DNA of 48,247 bases from an uncultured Traorella sp. Lineage in GTDB: Bacteria > Bacillota_I > Bacilli_A > Erysipelotrichales > Erysipelotrichaceae. Under the pieces are notes generated by a model that was given only the letters and a program-made list of their open reading frames with translations, was not told the origin of the DNA and searched no databases. The position numbers and the translations under genes are program-made. Positions 45,695 to 48,247 of this stretch are shown in pieces. Within the stretch, counting starts at the first letter, position 1. Each line of letters opens with the position of its first letter. Location of the stretch: positions 1 to 48,247 of the forward strand of contig NZ_CALVGS010000052.1 of the NCBI RefSeq assembly GCF_944327115.1, in the 5' to 3' direction.

Positions 45695-46331
45695 GAACAA
45701 TCTCTTTTCCCTTTACTATCAACCAATAAATCAATACATACAGCAACAAGTAAATAACAAAGTGTGACAGCTGCATATTCGGACCGCTCGGATATATACC
45801 ATAAAATATATTTATTGATTGAAGAAAGTCATTATTCGTCATAATTGAGGAACATAATACTATTGGAAAAAAAATATAAGACCAATCTTTTTTGCCAATC
45901 TTTTCAAAATATATTATTATAAAAATAAACAACAGAGCTGTAAAACACTGATAACAATAAACTTGTATCACTTCAAATAAATTACACATATGTGTTGTAA
46001 AAAGAACAAAACAGATAGGAACTAAATAAGCCAGAACCAAAACCATATTACGACAAATTCTATCAACGACATAATCTAACCAAAGAGTATATCTTGTAAC
46101 CATCATTTCCATAGGTTCCTGATTAAAAAACAATAATACAAATTCACCTAAATAAATAATTAAAAGAGGCTGAAAATTACTTCCTATACTGTAATACATT
46201 TCTCCATTAAAATAGCCTAAAACCCTTGAAATATCAAAATACAAAAAGAATGAAAAAAGAATAATAATTGCAATTGTTATGTAATTAAAATAAAGTGAAA
46301 TTTTCTTTTTAATAATATTTAACATATCCAT
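45678..46331 (-). CDS. ABC-2-like membrane permease B
   Basis: This 217-residue protein has six predicted membrane segments. After helix 2 comes 'EPMEMMVTRYTLWLDYVVDRI' (in part), a cytosolic coupling stretch comparable to that in permease A. Together they look like the two half-permeases of an immunity or export ABC transporter. The ATG at 46331 (or 46325) has only a poor ribosome binding site and is overlapped by a 25-codon frame with a good one, suggesting translational coupling. Confidence 0.72.
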   Translation of the reverse strand: MDMLNIIKKKISLYFNYITIAIIILFSFFLYFDISRVLGYFNGEMYYSIGSNFQPLLIIYLGEFVLLFFNQEPMEMMVTRYTLWLDYVVDRICRNMVLVLAYLVPICFVLFTTHMCNLFEVIQVYCYQCFTALLFIFIIIYFEKIGKKDWSYIFFPIVLCSSIMTNNDFLQSINIFYGIYPSGPNMQLSHFVIYLLLYVLIYWLIVKGKEIVHDEDD

Positions 46332-46396
46332 ACACCAAATACGCTTTCAGAATCAATATAAATAACATTACATAAAATTATTTTTACTTTATTCAT
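46319..46396 (-). CDS. Possible 25-residue leader peptide upstream of permease B
   Basis: ATG at 46396 follows AAGAAGG at a good spacing and reads 25 codons (MNKVKIILCNV, then a short hydrophobic run) to a TAA at 46319 that overlaps the start of permease B. A possible promoter (TTGTAT and TATATT, 17-base spacer) lies upstream. Short, hydrophobic and without known relatives, it may be a coupling leader rather than a working peptide. Confidence 0.3.
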   Translation of the reverse strand: MNKVKIILCNVIYIDSESVFGVWIC

Positions 46397-46504
46397 TACA
46401 ATTACCTTCTTTCCATCAAATTGGTTCTCAATATATATTTAAATAACTTTTTATACAATTCACATACAATAAATTCTTCGTAAAATTATTCAGTTAGATC
46501 ATTT

Positions 46505-47335
46505 TTACATGATTCTTTCCTTATTTTTCTTAATATAATAATAAATTATTCCACCTATTATTACTAAAACAATTACATGATAACAGACAAGATAGGTTGT
46601 CATGAGATACGGATAAGTCGATGGTGCCGTATAAGCCAATACCGAATAATAATCCAGCTCTCCTGATCCCATCAAAGCACTGATTACATAAAAGAGAAAT
46701 GGAATCAGTACGATCAAATACTTCTTATCTGTTCTTAATGATACATATATCGTCAATAAGCCAAACTCCAAAGCAATCAAAAAATATGATACAAATCCTT
46801 CGGCCAAATAATACAAATGATAGTGTTCAATCAGTGTTTCTCTGTCAAATATATCCGCAAACATTGTATAACCGCCAATGATTTCTTCACCAAGCAAACT
46901 TCTTGACGGGAAATAGGCAGCTGCCCATTCAAATACGATGACATATCCTATGTAAACAGCCAAAGCGCCAATCAAGGCGGTCAATATTATATTTTTTATC
47001 AATTCTTTTGAATATTTATTTTTTCTTATTGCCGTAAAATGCATCACTTTATCTTTATATACAAGAAATGAAAATACTGAATAGGTAGATATGAGAGGAA
47101 TCAGAATCTGCCATAACCCCATACCAAACATAAAAGTTGTTTCTAAAGGCGTACACATCGCAAAATATATTTCATTCGTATTATTTAATTCATTCACAAA
47201 ATAAAGCTGTTCCGGTGTTGGCTCACCAAATCTGGCCCTTAAAGAATCTCCTTCTTGGGTATAAAACATAATTGCTGATAAAACAATAAATAGTATGACA
47301 GTTTTTATAAAGTAGCGAATCCATATTCTTTTCAT
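46505..47335 (-). CDS. ABC-2-like membrane protein, copy 1 (complete)
   Basis: This 276-residue protein has a first membrane helix (about 11-27), an outside segment of about 45 residues with 'ARFGEPTPEQLYFVN', then five or more helices. 'FLVYKDKVMHFTAIRKNKYSKELIKN' (in part) is a cytosolic coupling stretch seen in bacteriocin-type ABC-2 permeases. Its C-terminal 171 residues are almost the same as those of the partial copy at 47731-48247. It begins 15 bases after a 72-residue peptide gene, with at best a weak ribosome binding site, so it is probably coupled to it. Permease or immunity protein are both possible. Confidence 0.7.
   Translation of the reverse strand: MKRIWIRYFIKTVILFIVLSAIMFYTQEGDSLRARFGEPTPEQLYFVNELNNTNEIYFAMCTPLETTFMFGMGLWQILIPLISTYSVFSFLVYKDKVMHFTAIRKNKYSKELIKNIILTALIGALAVYIGYVIVFEWAAAYFPSRSLLGEEIIGGYTMFADIFDRETLIEHYHLYYLAEGFVSYFLIALEFGLLTIYVSLRTDKKYLIVLIPFLFYVISALMGSGELDYYSVLAYTAPSTYPYLMTTYLVCYHVIVLVIIGGIIYYYIKKNKERIM
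46508..47021. repeat. Direct repeat, copy 1 (about 514 bp)
   Basis: This segment aligns without gaps to 47734-48247 at an offset of 1226 bases. By eye the encoded proteins differ at about 15 of 171 residues. The repeat ends at the gene's stop codon; flanking sequence differs. Confidence 0.85.
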
Positions 47336-47350
47336 AGTTTTATAGATCCA

Positions 47351-47569
47351 TTAGAAAGCAAATCTGAATCCTGAAATTTTTGATTTTACATTTTCTAGGC
47401 AGTTAGGAATTATTCCGCTACTTGTAGATATGGATGGTATTGTTAAACCTGTAACAACTGTTGTACCTGAATAAGTTATTGTTTTACCAGTCCGCGTCTT
47501 TGTATTTGCTTCCACATTTGTTAAAAATGAGCCAGAAATTATAGGTAATGATATTCTATTTTTTTTCAT
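47351..47569 (-). CDS. 72-residue Ser/Thr-rich peptide of unknown function
   Basis: ATG at 47569 follows GAGAGGTG at a good spacing; the longer frame to 47593 includes that site. The peptide starts MKKNRISLPIISGSFL, with NVEA then NTKT, which could be a weak signal peptide cleaved after 'VEA'. The remainder is rich in Ser, Thr and Gly (TRTGKTITYSGTTVVTG) with one Cys (IIPNC) and a basic end FRFAF. There is no double-Gly leader and no relative I can name. It is placed between two copies of an ABC-2-like membrane gene. Bacteriocin, signal peptide and degenerate remnant are all possible. Confidence 0.5.
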   Translation of the reverse strand: MKKNRISLPIISGSFLTNVEANTKTRTGKTITYSGTTVVTGLTIPSISTSSGIIPNCLENVKSKISGFRFAF

Positions 47570-47594
47570 TTTCACACCTCTCAATTCTTCCACA

Positions 47595-47618
47595 CAATCT
47601 ATTTGTTTTTATAGATTG
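47595..47618 (-). promoter_or_regulatory. Inverted repeat upstream of the peptide gene
   Basis: CAATCTAT and ATAGATTG form a perfect eight-base inverted repeat with an eight-base loop, ending about 25 bases before the peptide's start codon. There is no T run on the minus strand, so an operator or RNA hairpin is likelier than a terminator. Confidence 0.4.
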
Positions 47619-47730
47619 AATCTTCCAGAAATCATCAAAAATCCGTTACCTTCTAAAATGGAACCTCGCAATAATACATTAGTAGAGCCGTTTAAGAATT
47701 ATTATCTTTCATGACTATAAATCAGTCAGT

Positions 47731-48247
47731 CTATATGATTCTTTCCTTATTTTTCCTAATATAATAATAAATTATTCCACCTATTATTACTAAAACAATT
47801 ACATGATAACAGGCAAGATAGATTGTCATGAGATACTGATAAGTTGATGGTGCCGTATAAGCCAATACCGAATAATAATCCAGCTCTCCTGATCCCATCA
47901 AAGCACTGATTACATAAAAGAGAAATGGAATCAGTACGATCAAATATTTCTTATCTGTCCGTAGTGATACATAAATCGTCAGCAATCCAAATTCCAAAGA
48001 TATCAAAAAATATGATACCAATCCTTCTAGTAAATAATAGAGCCGATAATGTTCAATCAGTGTTTCTCTGCCAAATATATCGGCAAACATCGTATATCCG
48101 CCAATAATCTCTTCACCCAGCAAACTTCTTGATGGGAAATATGCAGCTGCCCATTCAAATACGATGACATATCCTGCATATATTGCTAAAGCTCCGACCA
48201 AAGCAGTAATTACGATATTCTTGATCAATTCTTTTGAATATTTATTT
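47731..48247 (-). CDS. ABC-2-like membrane protein, copy 2 (N terminus outside window)
   Basis: The frame is open to the window end; in-frame codons before the ATG at 48228 encode NKYSKEL, as in copy 1, so that ATG is internal. The visible 171 residues contain 'VFEWAAAYFPSRSLLGEEIIGGYTMFADIF' (in part) and five membrane segments identical in layout to copy 1. The stop is TAG here and TAA in copy 1. The high identity means a recent duplication or ongoing gene conversion. Confidence 0.75.
   Translation of the reverse strand, partial: NKYSKELIKNIVITALVGALAIYAGYVIVFEWAAAYFPSRSLLGEEIIGGYTMFADIFGRETLIEHYRLYYLLEGLVSYFLISLEFGLLTIYVSLRTDKKYLIVLIPFLFYVISALMGSGELDYYSVLAYTAPSTYQYLMTIYLACYHVIVLVIIGGIIYYYIRKNKERII
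47734..48247. repeat. Direct repeat, copy 2 (extends past the window)
   Basis: Gap-free match to 46508-47021 at an offset of 1226 bases, starting at the gene's last sense codon. The unit between the copies carries the 72-residue peptide gene and its 137-base upstream region. Confidence 0.85.

Noticed and set aside
47351-47569. Lactococcin 972-type or double-Gly bacteriocin
   Set aside because: No double-Gly leader, no typical Ala-x-Ala signal followed by the Trp/Gly-rich mature pattern of that family, and no modification or peptidase gene beside it.
46508-48247. Insertion sequence or transposon explaining the direct repeat
   Set aside because: The repeated DNA is coding sequence of a membrane protein; no transposase, terminal inverted repeats or target duplications are seen.

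Overview
The window is a chromosomal stretch from a low-GC Gram-positive bacterium (Bacillota). A gut member of the Erysipelotrichia or a relative is my best guess, which rests on PTS-dominated sugar uptake, catabolite-control (cre-like) sites, BglG/LicT and PRD regulators, a sortase-type surface protein, TelA, DUF4870 and AGGAGG ribosome binding sites. I saw no rRNA, tRNA, CRISPR array or transposase. Most genes lie on the minus strand.

Layout. 1-13.7 kb holds housekeeping and accessory genes: a glutamine-amidotransferase-like hydrolase (cut by the window edge), a VTT membrane protein, a HAD phosphatase with an MFS transporter behind a structured leader, a PatB/YitT/PRiA4-like operon, a NusG-II protein, telA, a 58-residue FeoB-associated Cys-rich protein, a DUF4870 protein, trmN6, a MATE pump, an AI-2E-type permease and a ttcA/DUF3783 pair. 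14-17 kb is a glucose-family EIICBA gene with its LicT/GlcT antiterminator, preceded by a readable promoter, cre site, RAT hairpin and overlapping terminator. 17.8-19.8 kb is a surface adhesin with a choice-of-anchor A domain and Cna-B/SpaA-like repeats.

20-33 kb is a large carbohydrate locus: a PRD activator, a split fructose-family PTS (IIA, IIB, IIC), class II aldolase, KduD/DhuD-like dehydrogenase, DhuI-like RpiB-family isomerase, GldA-like dehydrogenase, an Asp/Glu-racemase-fold protein lacking one catalytic Cys motif, and a DUF1537 acid-sugar kinase. A DeoR regulator and a transaldolase/Fe-alcohol-dehydrogenase pair sit beside it. The substrate is not obvious and the gene set matches no textbook pathway that I recognise.

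33-41.7 kb reads as a MurNAc (MurNAc-GlcNAc) salvage operon: lactose/cellobiose-type PTS IIA, IIB and IIC, MupG (DUF871 6-phospho-muramidase), MurQ etherase, a BadF-type amino-sugar kinase, a GH1 6-phospho-beta-glycosidase, an alpha/beta hydrolase, a small membrane protein and an RpiR/MurR-type regulator, with two cre-overlapped promoter regions.

42-48.2 kb is visibly more A+T-rich and contains mostly unrecognised envelope genes: tandem paralogues with a CxxCEETIVL motif, two other exported proteins, an ABC ATPase with two small permeases, and a 72-residue Ser/Thr-rich peptide gene between two near-identical copies of an ABC-2-like membrane protein. The second copy runs off the window. This end is the best candidate for an undescribed peptide/export/immunity system.
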